Under the pieces are notes generated by a model. That model saw nothing but the letters and a program-made list of their open reading frames with translations. It had not been told where the DNA came from and did not search any database. From NCBI GenBank assembly GCA_009775535.1, contig VSPW01000074.1:1-8787 (forward strand): DNA of 8,787 bases, in the 5' to 3' direction. Origin of the DNA: Muribaculaceae bacterium. Lineage in GTDB: Bacteria; Bacteroidota; Bacteroidia; Bacteroidales; Muribaculaceae. The position numbers and the translations under genes are program-made. This document shows, one piece after another, positions 1-7,600 of the stretch (positions are counted from its first letter, which is position 1; each line of letters begins with the position of its first letter).

Positions 1-20
1 CTATAAAAACAGGCCTCCAT
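1..20 (-). CDS. Possible start of a leftward gene cut by the window edge
   Basis: An ATG on the minus strand at 20-18 opens a frame that stays open to the window edge and reads M-E-A-C-F-Y. It lies roughly 20 nt downstream of the start site predicted from the promoter at 45-75, about the same leader length as the glycogen synthase gene in this window. Six codons are far too few to identify a product, and the true start may be beyond the edge. A second minus-strand ATG at 30-28 opens a frame that stops after nine codons at position 1, so it is a poor candidate. Confidence 0.2.
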
Positions 21-44
21 ATGTCGGCATGAATTTTCAAGGTG

Positions 45-75
45 CAAAATTAGCGTTTAATATCTTATAATGCAA
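45..75 (-). promoter_or_regulatory. Bacteroidota-type promoter firing leftward
   Basis: On the minus strand, a -7 box TAATTTTG (52-45) matches the Bacteroidota consensus TAnnTTTG. A -33 TTG (75-73) sits 20 nt upstream of it, which is the normal spacing for the Bacteroidota primary sigma factor. Transcription should begin near 38-41 and proceed out of the window. It lies just past the terminator of the glycogen operon, so it belongs to the next gene to the left. Confidence 0.6.
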
Positions 76-139
76 TTTAGCACATATCATTTTTGTTAAT
101 TTAAGGATTAATTCATACAAAATATGCCAACTGCAATAC

Positions 140-186
140 AAAAAAATAGCCAGGGGTACTCCTATTTAAAGGATACCCCTGGCTAT
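140..186 (-). terminator. Rho-independent terminator of the glycogen operon
   Basis: The arms at 146-162 and 171-186 form a stem of about 16 bp with one bulged base (C159) and an 8-nt loop, with a GC-rich middle (CCAGGGG / CCCCTGG). On the minus strand the stem is followed by seven U residues (plus-strand A run 140-146). It starts 24 bp after the glgP stop codon. The opposite flank (187 onward) has no T run, so it works for leftward transcription only. Confidence 0.93.
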
Positions 187-210
187 ACTGTATTATTTCA
201 GACCGGCGGA

Positions 211-2766
211 TTATATCCAACGGGTGAACGCGAAATCCTGACGGTGAGGGAGCTCTGCATTCTTAGGATAGATACGGTATCCAAAACGGAACACGCCGGC
301 ATCCTTGATGTTGTCCTTAAGCTCGTAAGTAAGGACATTCCCTTCTTCCTTGACAACTTCAAATTCATCGATACGCGACAGCACTTCCTCGCCATTCTCC
401 AGGCGGTACACGACTTGTTCCACCCCGAGGTCACGGCCAAGGCCATTGGTGTCAACGATTATGTCGGTGACAAATGTCGATCCGGTAACCACATTAGAAG
501 CTTCAGCGCGTTTCACATCGAACACCTTGATGCCGTCCCATGCAGCGGCCACATGCTGCTTCCATGCAGCGATATCACGGGCCTTAGCGAAGTCATCGGC
601 AACAAGACGCTTGCTGCGTGCAGCTTCCTTATCGTAGAAACGTGCGATATAATCGTCAATCATACGCTTCATTGTGAAATGGGGCGCGATATCTCCAATT
701 GAGCGCTTGATATACTGTATCCATTCCGGAGAGTATCCCTTTGAATTCTTTGCAAAATACAATGGGATAATCTCGTTTTCGAGCATAGAATAGATTGTTG
801 CAGCGTCAAGCTTGTCCTGCTGGGCCTGGTCGGTGAATGTACGCTTGTCGGTAAGCGACCATCCTGCCTTTTCATTGAACCGGTAGCCTTCATACCACCA
901 GCCGTCAAGCACCGAGAAATTGAGCACACCGTTCATTTCCGCCTTCTCTCCAGAAGTACCGGATGCCTCCAACGGACGTGTAGGAGTGTTCAACCAGATA
1001 TCCACACCTGTAACAAGGCGTTTTGCAACAATCATGTTATAATCTTCCAAGAAAATTATCTTGCCCAGGAACTGAGGCATCTTTGATATCTCCTTGATGC
1101 GCTTGATCAAGCCCTGACCGGCACCATCAGCAGGATGGGCCTTGCCAGAATAGATAAACTGGACAGGGAACTTCTCATTGTTCACAATCTTGTCAAGACG
1201 GTCAAGGTCTGTGAACAGCAGGTGGGCACGTTTGTATGTTGCAAACCTGCGGGCAAAACCGATTATCAATGCGTTGGGGTTTATCTTATCGACAATTTCC
1301 ATCACTGCCGACGGGTCACCCTGGTTTGCCAACCACCGTGCCTTAAATTCGCGGCGCACGAAATTGATAAACTTATTCTTCAGCGCCATACGCATGTTCC
1401 AGATGTCTTCATCCTTCACCTTGAATATACCCTTCCAGGCTTCAGGATCGCTTTGGTTTTCAAACACCTGCGCACCAAGATGTTCTGTATAGAACGCCTT
1501 CCATTCTGAAGCGGCCCAAGTTGGCATATGCACACCGTTTGTCACATAGCCTACATGGCTTTCCTGCCAGTTGTAGCCCTTCCATATTCCGGCAAACATC
1601 TTTTTGGACACCTCTCCGTGAAGCCAGCTTACGCCATTTGCTTCCTGACATGTATTCAGGGCAAATACGCTCATCGAGAAGCGCTCATTTGTATTCGGGT
1701 TCTCGCGGCCCATATTCATGAGGTCATTCCATGAAATGCCCAACTTGGCGGGATATTCGCCCATGTACTTTCCAAACAAGCCTTCATCAAAATAGTCATG
1801 TCCGGCAGGCACGGGTGTATGTACAGTGTATAGAGAAGATGCACGTACAACCTCAAGCGCAACATTGAAATCAAGATGCCCACCCTGTACATAATCAACA
1901 AGGCGCTGCAGGTTAAGCAATGCGGCATGACCCTCGTTTGCATGGTAAAGCTGGGTTGTGATACCGAGCTTCTTAAGCATCAATATACCGCCGATGCCAA
2001 GAAGGTATTCCTGCTTGATACGGTTCTCCCAGTCACCGCCATAGAGCTGGTGGGTGATCGAACGGTCAAACTCCGAATTCATGTCGAAGTCCGTATCCAT
2101 AAGGTAGAGATTCATGCGCCCTACATTCACGCGCCAGATATGGCTATATATTATACGGCCAGGATAGGGCACTTCCAGGATTACAGGATTCCCATTCTTG
2201 TCACATACCTGCTCGATAGGGAGTTGGTTGAAGTTCTGAGGCTCATAGTTTGCAATCTGCTGGCCATCAACGCTCAATGTCTGTGTAAAATAGCCATAAC
2301 GGTAAAGGAAACCAACAGCAGTCATGTCAACACAGCTGTCCGATGCCTCCTTTATATAGTCACCGGCGAGTACGCCCAGGCCACCGGAATATATCTTAAG
2401 GCAGTTGCATAGACCATATTCCATTGAGAAATATGCTACAGAAGGAACGTCCTTCCGCATCGGCTTGCCCATATAAGCCTTAAAGTCGGCATAAACCTTG
2501 ACGATACGTGCCATAAGCTCCTTGTCGGCCGCAATTTCCTCAAGGCGGTCAGTTGACAGATGCTGCAACAGCATCACCGGGTTCTCACCCGAAGCGCGCC
2601 ACAATTCGGGATCAAGGTCACGGAACAGAGATTTTCCTTCGCTATTCCAGACCCACCAAAGGTTTTTCGATAGTTCTTCAAGAGGTTTGAGGTCTGAAGG
2701 GAGTTCAGACTTCACAGTAATGTCACGCCACACTGGGGCGTTTGTGTTACTTACCGGTAATTTCAT
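211..2766 (-). CDS. glgP: Alpha-glucan (glycogen) phosphorylase, GT35, DUF3417 type
   Basis: This 851-residue cytoplasmic enzyme should release glucose-1-phosphate from alpha-1,4-glucan (glycogen) by phosphorolysis with pyridoxal phosphate. The N-terminus (about 15-105) matches the DUF3417 region, including NLWWVW near 35-40. Next come the phosphorylase signatures: FSMEYGL near 113-119, SGGLGVLAGD at 127-136, HANEGHAAL at 275-283, HTPVPAGHD at 316-324 and GFARRFATYKRA at 503-514. The PLP-lysine motif EASGTSGEK ends at K608. Residue 607 is Glu, where many relatives have Met. The last 100 residues (about 750-851) are a beta-rich extension, which I believe is usual in this subfamily. The start at 2766 fits the family N-terminus. 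It lies 2 bp after the synthase stop with no Shine-Dalgarno (AGAAATAAAT precedes ATG), which suggests translational coupling. The operon terminator follows. Confidence 0.95.
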   Translation of the reverse strand: MKLPVSNTNAPVWRDITVKSELPSDLKPLEELSKNLWWVWNSEGKSLFRDLDPELWRASGENPVMLLQHLSTDRLEEIAADKELMARIVKVYADFKAYMGKPMRKDVPSVAYFSMEYGLCNCLKIYSGGLGVLAGDYIKEASDSCVDMTAVGFLYRYGYFTQTLSVDGQQIANYEPQNFNQLPIEQVCDKNGNPVILEVPYPGRIIYSHIWRVNVGRMNLYLMDTDFDMNSEFDRSITHQLYGGDWENRIKQEYLLGIGGILMLKKLGITTQLYHANEGHAALLNLQRLVDYVQGGHLDFNVALEVVRASSLYTVHTPVPAGHDYFDEGLFGKYMGEYPAKLGISWNDLMNMGRENPNTNERFSMSVFALNTCQEANGVSWLHGEVSKKMFAGIWKGYNWQESHVGYVTNGVHMPTWAASEWKAFYTEHLGAQVFENQSDPEAWKGIFKVKDEDIWNMRMALKNKFINFVRREFKARWLANQGDPSAVMEIVDKINPNALIIGFARRFATYKRAHLLFTDLDRLDKIVNNEKFPVQFIYSGKAHPADGAGQGLIKRIKEISKMPQFLGKIIFLEDYNMIVAKRLVTGVDIWLNTPTRPLEASGTSGEKAEMNGVLNFSVLDGWWYEGYRFNEKAGWSLTDKRTFTDQAQQDKLDAATIYSMLENEIIPLYFAKNSKGYSPEWIQYIKRSIGDIAPHFTMKRMIDDYIARFYDKEAARSKRLVADDFAKARDIAAWKQHVAAAWDGIKVFDVKRAEASNVVTGSTFVTDIIVDTNGLGRDLGVEQVVYRLENGEEVLSRIDEFEVVKEEGNVLTYELKDNIKDAGVFRFGYRIYPKNAELPHRQDFAFTRWI

Positions 2767-2768
2767 AT

Positions 2769-4466
2769 TTATTTCTGTTTACGTTGGTTTCGTTTTTTTG
2801 CAGCAGCATTCTTTGGCATGCGTTTGGCGGCATTGCCTAACGCCACATCAAAAGACTCATAATAATATTTTATAAAGTTTGTCCATGATGCATCTTTTGC
2901 TGTAGACATAGCAGCGCGCTGAATCCCTGACAGCGCCTTTGCCCCTTCTTCAGTAAGCCCGCGCAATGACACTGCAATATCTTCTTTCACCTGGTCATAA
3001 TTGAAGTCTCCACGGTCAATCACCATTACGCCACACGATTCAAACCCGTTTTCGTACTGGGAAAGAATCCACTGACCGAATCCTGATAGGGTCGTAGTGA
3101 CCGTAGGCACACCAAACGCCACGCTTTCAAGCGGCGTATATCCCCACGGCTCATAATACGAAGGAAAAACCGTAGCATCCAGACCGGGGATGACATCATA
3201 GTATGACATGTCCACTACCCCGTCACCTCCATTGAGATAACACGGGACATAAACTGCCATAACACGCGAAGCAGATCCGTTCTCAAATCCAAGCGAACGT
3301 ATACGGCATATAATGGAATCACTGTCCTGATTATTGAGCCAATGTGTAATTATAGGCTCATTAAGGGCATTCCTATAAGGTGCGGACATAGCTTCCTTAA
3401 GGTCGGCACGTGCTTCCTTCACCCATGCAGGCACAAGTATCAAGGCCAGCACACGGCGCTGCGGGTCTATCTCGCCTAGACGGTTTACAGCATCAAGGAA
3501 CAAGTCTATACCCTTATTACGGTATTCATTACGCCCTGATGTCGCCACGATAAATGTATCATCGTCCATGTCCTGGCCGGTGAGAGCCGACACCACATCT
3601 AATATGCGGCGGCGCGCGGCCTCACGTGCCAAGGCAAGCTTTGTCTTGGTGGCAGGGACAAAATTCTGTTCAAACCCATTTGGAGTCACCACATCCGGCT
3701 GCCGGCCCAGGAGCTGTCCGCACTCAATTGCCGTAATACGGCTTACAGTAGTGAAACAGTCGGCCTGCAATGCAGCCGCCTTCTCCAGTGAATGCTTTGC
3801 CTCCATATTCAGTTCACGGGCCATCTGATCACCATCATAGCCGCTAAGATAGCCATATAAAGGTTTATTATTACCACATATGCTCCTGCCAATACTTGTA
3901 GCATGGGTGGTGAATATCGTTGCCACCTGCGGTAGACGCCATTTAAGGTAAAGCAACCCCATTCCTGTGGTCCATTCATCGAAATGCGCTATGTAATTCT
4001 TGGAATCAAGGCCATTATGACGGCAAATACTTTCTATGACTACACCGGCGGCATGCGCAAATGCACAACCTTCATCATAGTCGCCATACGCATGAAGCGA
4101 ATCCACTCCATACTGCTCCCACATATTGCCATAAAATTCATCCTTCATGGCGTACATCCCATCAAATTTGACCAGCACAACAACCGGACGCCCGGGAATA
4201 TCCCACCGTCCGACACGCACGCTGACACCTTCAGGCAATTGGGCCTTAGAGCGCCACTGCTTCAGCAAAGAAGGGGTCTCCTTGAAATAAGGCGAGGGGT
4301 TATCTTCCGTCCACACATCCGGACCGACAAATATCACCCTGTCCTTGAACGCCCTCTGCAATGTCTGGGCTTTTGTCGATAAAACTGTGTATATACCGCC
4401 TATCTTATTACATACCTCCCAACTGGTCTCAAAAAGCAACTCAAAATTTTCTTTAGGAATATCCAT
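2769..4466 (-). CDS. Glycogen synthase, GT3 family (eukaryote-type)
   Basis: This 565-residue cytoplasmic glycosyltransferase should extend alpha-1,4-glucan from a nucleotide-sugar donor. It aligns by eye with yeast and animal glycogen synthases rather than bacterial GlgA (GT5). Matches are WEVCNKIGGIYTV (16-28), HFDEWTTGMGLL (161-172), FTTHATSIGR (185-194), the TTVSRITAIE segment (239-248), PDVVTPNGFE (257-266) and GRNEYRNKGIDLFLDA (311-326). The E-X7-E motif is at E439 and E447 within YYEPWGYTPLES. It is shorter than eukaryotic enzymes (about 700 residues) and ends in a Lys/Arg-rich tail (KKRNQRKQK). The donor is probably UDP-glucose, inferred from the family. It is the first gene of a two-gene operon with glgP. 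Its own promoter lies just upstream, and a leader of about 20 nt without Shine-Dalgarno precedes the ATG. Some pipelines may label it glgA, but it is not of that family, so I give no symbol. Confidence 0.93.
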   Translation of the reverse strand: MDIPKENFELLFETSWEVCNKIGGIYTVLSTKAQTLQRAFKDRVIFVGPDVWTEDNPSPYFKETPSLLKQWRSKAQLPEGVSVRVGRWDIPGRPVVVLVKFDGMYAMKDEFYGNMWEQYGVDSLHAYGDYDEGCAFAHAAGVVIESICRHNGLDSKNYIAHFDEWTTGMGLLYLKWRLPQVATIFTTHATSIGRSICGNNKPLYGYLSGYDGDQMARELNMEAKHSLEKAAALQADCFTTVSRITAIECGQLLGRQPDVVTPNGFEQNFVPATKTKLALAREAARRRILDVVSALTGQDMDDDTFIVATSGRNEYRNKGIDLFLDAVNRLGEIDPQRRVLALILVPAWVKEARADLKEAMSAPYRNALNEPIITHWLNNQDSDSIICRIRSLGFENGSASRVMAVYVPCYLNGGDGVVDMSYYDVIPGLDATVFPSYYEPWGYTPLESVAFGVPTVTTTLSGFGQWILSQYENGFESCGVMVIDRGDFNYDQVKEDIAVSLRGLTEEGAKALSGIQRAAMSTAKDASWTNFIKYYYESFDVALGNAAKRMPKNAAAKKRNQRKQK

Positions 4467-4493
4467 ATATCTAGGTTACAATATTTCGCGGGG

Positions 4494-4525
4494 CAAAGTT
4501 AGCAATTATTTTTAAAGATGCCAAA
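4494..4525 (-). promoter_or_regulatory. Bacteroidota-type promoter of the glycogen operon
   Basis: On the minus strand, the -7 box TAACTTTG (4501-4494) is a perfect TAnnTTTG. A -33 TTTG (4525-4522) stands exactly 20 nt upstream. The predicted start site near 4487-4490 gives a leader of about 20-24 nt before the synthase ATG at 4466. The promoter sits between the terminator of the GH85 gene and the synthase gene, so the glycogen operon is an independent unit. Confidence 0.82.
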
Positions 4526-4555
4526 TATGATTTTAGATATCAGCAATTTATATAC

Positions 4556-4592
4556 AAAAAGCCCGTACAGGAAATCCTGTACGGGCTTTTTT
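4556..4592 (-). terminator. Rho-independent terminator after the GH85 gene
   Basis: A perfect stem (4561-4571 with 4576-4586, core GCCCGTACAGG) closes a 4-nt AAAT loop. It is extended by an A5 run on the left (4556-4560) and a T6 run on the right (4587-4592). Read leftward it ends in five U residues, and it lies 26 bp after the stop codon of the GH85 gene. The symmetrical A and T tracts mean it could also stop rightward transcripts, but no plus-strand gene ends here. Confidence 0.95.
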
Positions 4593-4618
4593 GGAGTTAT
4601 CTTGTAATTCGCTATGGA

Positions 4619-7600
4619 TTACTTCTTGATAACCTTGAATGACTTGGCCTTAACGCCGTCACGGAGTACATTCACTACATATACGCCAGATGCACCGTTA
4701 AGGGTAACGCGCATGTAGCTACCTGCAGCCACTTCCTGTGTCTTGGAAGCTATGGTGCGGCCATTCAAGTCGTATACAGATACGCTGTAGTTGCCGTCAG
4801 CCACCACGTCAAGGAACAGGGCGTCATCCACAGTGTAAGCCTTCAGTTCGCCGTCATTCTCAACGCCATCGATGCCCGAGCTGTTGCCGACCTTGATGAA
4901 CTGGAATGTACGTGAGTGAGAACCGAGGTCATTTGTAAGAGTAAGGACTGCTGTATAGTCCTGGCCTTCACGTGGGAATGAGATTTTTGCAGAACCTTCA
5001 GTATCGCTACCTGTAACATCGCTAATCTCACCGAGACGTGCCTTCCAAGAAGGAGTAGTGGTGATCTTATAGTTAGAGCCTTCGATAAACGGACAACCTG
5101 CACCTTCTACCGGGCGAATCCAGCCGATAACAGACTGGCCTTCTTTAGTAGTAGGATTCAGCTGGAAGTAACCGGCTTCTGCGCCTGCCTTAGTACCCTT
5201 AGCTATATACTTGTTTTCACCATTAGGGGTATCTTCAAAGTCCCAGTATGCAGCAAGGCCTTCGGGAAGAGCTTCGGGATCCAGACCATCCATAGAAGCC
5301 TTGACTTCTTCGGCTGTCATTGCTTTGCCCCAAACCTGGAATTCATCAAGGACACCCACCAGACCGTTACCGCCATGCCCACGGCCCGTGTGGCGGTTGC
5401 CGCCTACGATGATAAGGTTGCTGGCCTTAAGGCGCTTGTAGGCATTCACATAATCGTCAGTATTGCCTTGCTGCTGCACTGTCATATTATTGTCATAGTC
5501 TGTGCATCTGTAATATTTCCATGTGCTTTCAACTTTCTTGCCGTTGATATACAGCTGTGTACGTGCCTTAGTGGCATCGCGGTCAAAAATCATAGCAAAG
5601 TGTGTCCACTGGCCTTTGTTGAAGACCTTTGTCGTACCGTTGCCAAAGTCGTACCGAAGTACATTTGTGGTAGCACCTGCATCACCAGCGGAATAGTCCT
5701 GATCATAGTTTTGGATCGTACCGTCGGCATTGATAGAGCTCCAGAGCCAGCCCCAGTTATTACGAGGCCAGCTGCCGTCACGTTCAACAACGTCCACAAA
5801 GTTGACAGCACCGGGGAAATTGTCAATCTTCAACCAGCCGGCAACAGAGAACGCCTGTGATTCTGAGTCAAGCACCTGGTCAACACGCACACCGAAGAAC
5901 TGTTCATTGATAGCGATACCGCGAGAAGCAGAACCGTCGGCTGTACGGCCGGTATATGCGAAATTGATCTTTGAGCCAGTCATAACCTCAATATCAGCTT
6001 CCTTACCGTTAGCTGTGATAGACTGAATTTCAGGGATACGGCCACGGGCGGAATCCGTCACAACGATGTAACCGGCGTGTGTGATGGTTGCATCAGCAGC
6101 ACTGCTTTCATTATTCGGGCCGACAAGCACGAGGTCATATGTACCGATTTCCGAAAGGCCATCGCATGTCCATGAGTTTGTCATGTCGCTGCTCTGGGCA
6201 ATTGCAGTGGTATGATCACCGTTAGGATAGATACTCCACTGGAATTCACGTTTTTCATCGACTGTGCTTAGAGTGAACTCTTCATTGGGTGTGAGTGTGG
6301 TCTTTGATGTCTGGATAGCATCGCTGTATATACGTGCGCCTGATTCCTTGTAGTCAGACCATGCAATCTCAGACTCCGTATCAGTGTCAAGCGACAGGGA
6401 CGAAACGCCGAAGCGGATATTTCCAACACCAGTCACATCGCCATTGAAAGGAGTAGAGTAGCTCATCGCAGCCCAAGATGTGGTTATGCCCATAAGGATA
6501 GGCTCTTCGCCTTCTTCCTGCGCATATATCTTGAACATAGAGATGTTAACGTCGTCATTGTAGCAAACTTCTCCTGCAGGCTTGTTGTTGGGGACGTTGA
6601 AGATGAGCTTGGCATCGACACCTGCATAAGTATTGCGGAGAATGGTTACTACCGGAGCTTCAGGCTTAACAGGTGCGGGTGACTGTCCGCGCTTGATTGA
6701 GAACTCGCCAGCATAGAGGTCCATGGCAGCAGCGTCCTTGAAGCCGAGTGCAACCATAGCAAGAGTCTCTCCTGCAAGGCCGTCACCGTTGGCCACTGTA
6801 TATGTCTTGGAAACCCATTCGCCATCATCAAACATCTGCTCGGTTGTGCATACATTGATGCGCTTTGCTATTTCGGACTCCTTGCCATCAACGCTGAGCA
6901 CAACATCAACATTACCGCGGCCAGCAACTAGCTTGTAACGGAATGTGATAACATCACCAGCCTGTAAGGCATATGATGTCTTGAACAGGTGGAGATATTC
7001 TTCGGCAGTAGTACCGTTGACACGGAGACAAGAACCGCCTACATAGGCATCGTCCCATGTGAAAGAAGCCTTTACGCCTGATTCAGGCACATCAGAGCTT
7101 TCCTTGCCGAGGAACTTGCTTGTAAGCCACCAGCGCCATGTAGGCATATAGTCCTGCACACCGATGTTATACCATTCAGAACCGTTGGCACGCACACCCT
7201 TCCAATTAAAGAAACAGCCGTTACCTATGTTAAAGAATGAATAGAATGGCGCTTCTGAAAGATCCCACTTCATGGCAGAACGTGCCGACATGAAATAGGA
7301 CATTCCCTGGAATTCCTTGTCGTGGCTATTCAGTGAAGTCACAGACTTAGGTACAGGACAGTTGGCCGGATTGCGTGTACCGCCTGTAGACCAGTTCTCA
7401 AGACGGCCCTGGTAGGTGTTCTGTTTAGCCTGTACCGTAGATCCGTCCTCGCCACGATGCTGCCAGAACATGTTTTCTGAGTGCGCCCCCCAAAGACCGA
7501 TCGAGAGGTTAACATCTTTAAGCAGAGGCCATGATTCACCACGAGGCTCACCACCCTGCATGTTTATACCGCAATACAGGTACAACGGGTTACGTCCTTT

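Noticed and set aside
1..30. Nine-codon minus-strand frame from ATG 30-28 to the stop at 3-1, as a leader peptide
   Set aside because: It has no run of one amino acid, no attenuator hairpin and no downstream gene in view to regulate.
96..111. TTAAT-N6-ATTAA inverted repeat upstream of the left promoter
   Set aside because: It is a purely A/T palindrome in A/T-rich intergenic DNA. Chance occurrence is likely and nothing else supports an operator.
124..702. Plus-strand open frame of 192 codons
   Set aside because: It runs antisense to the 3' end of glgP and across the terminator hairpin, has no recognisable domain, and shares its span with strongly conserved phosphorylase coding sequence.
1876..2412. 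Plus-strand open frame of 178 codons
   Set aside because: It is entirely antisense to conserved parts of glgP (including the SGGLGVLAGD and HANEGH regions), and no promoter or family resemblance supports it.
3984..4382. Plus-strand open frame of 132 codons
   Set aside because: It is antisense to the conserved N-terminal half of the glycogen synthase. The composition looks like a codon-structure shadow.
5375..5860. Plus-strand open frame of 161 codons with a hydrophobic stretch
   Set aside because: It is antisense to the LamG-like domain of the GH85 protein. The hydrophobic run (IVSIALLLHC) is a by-product of the opposite-strand Gln/Asn-rich coding sequence.
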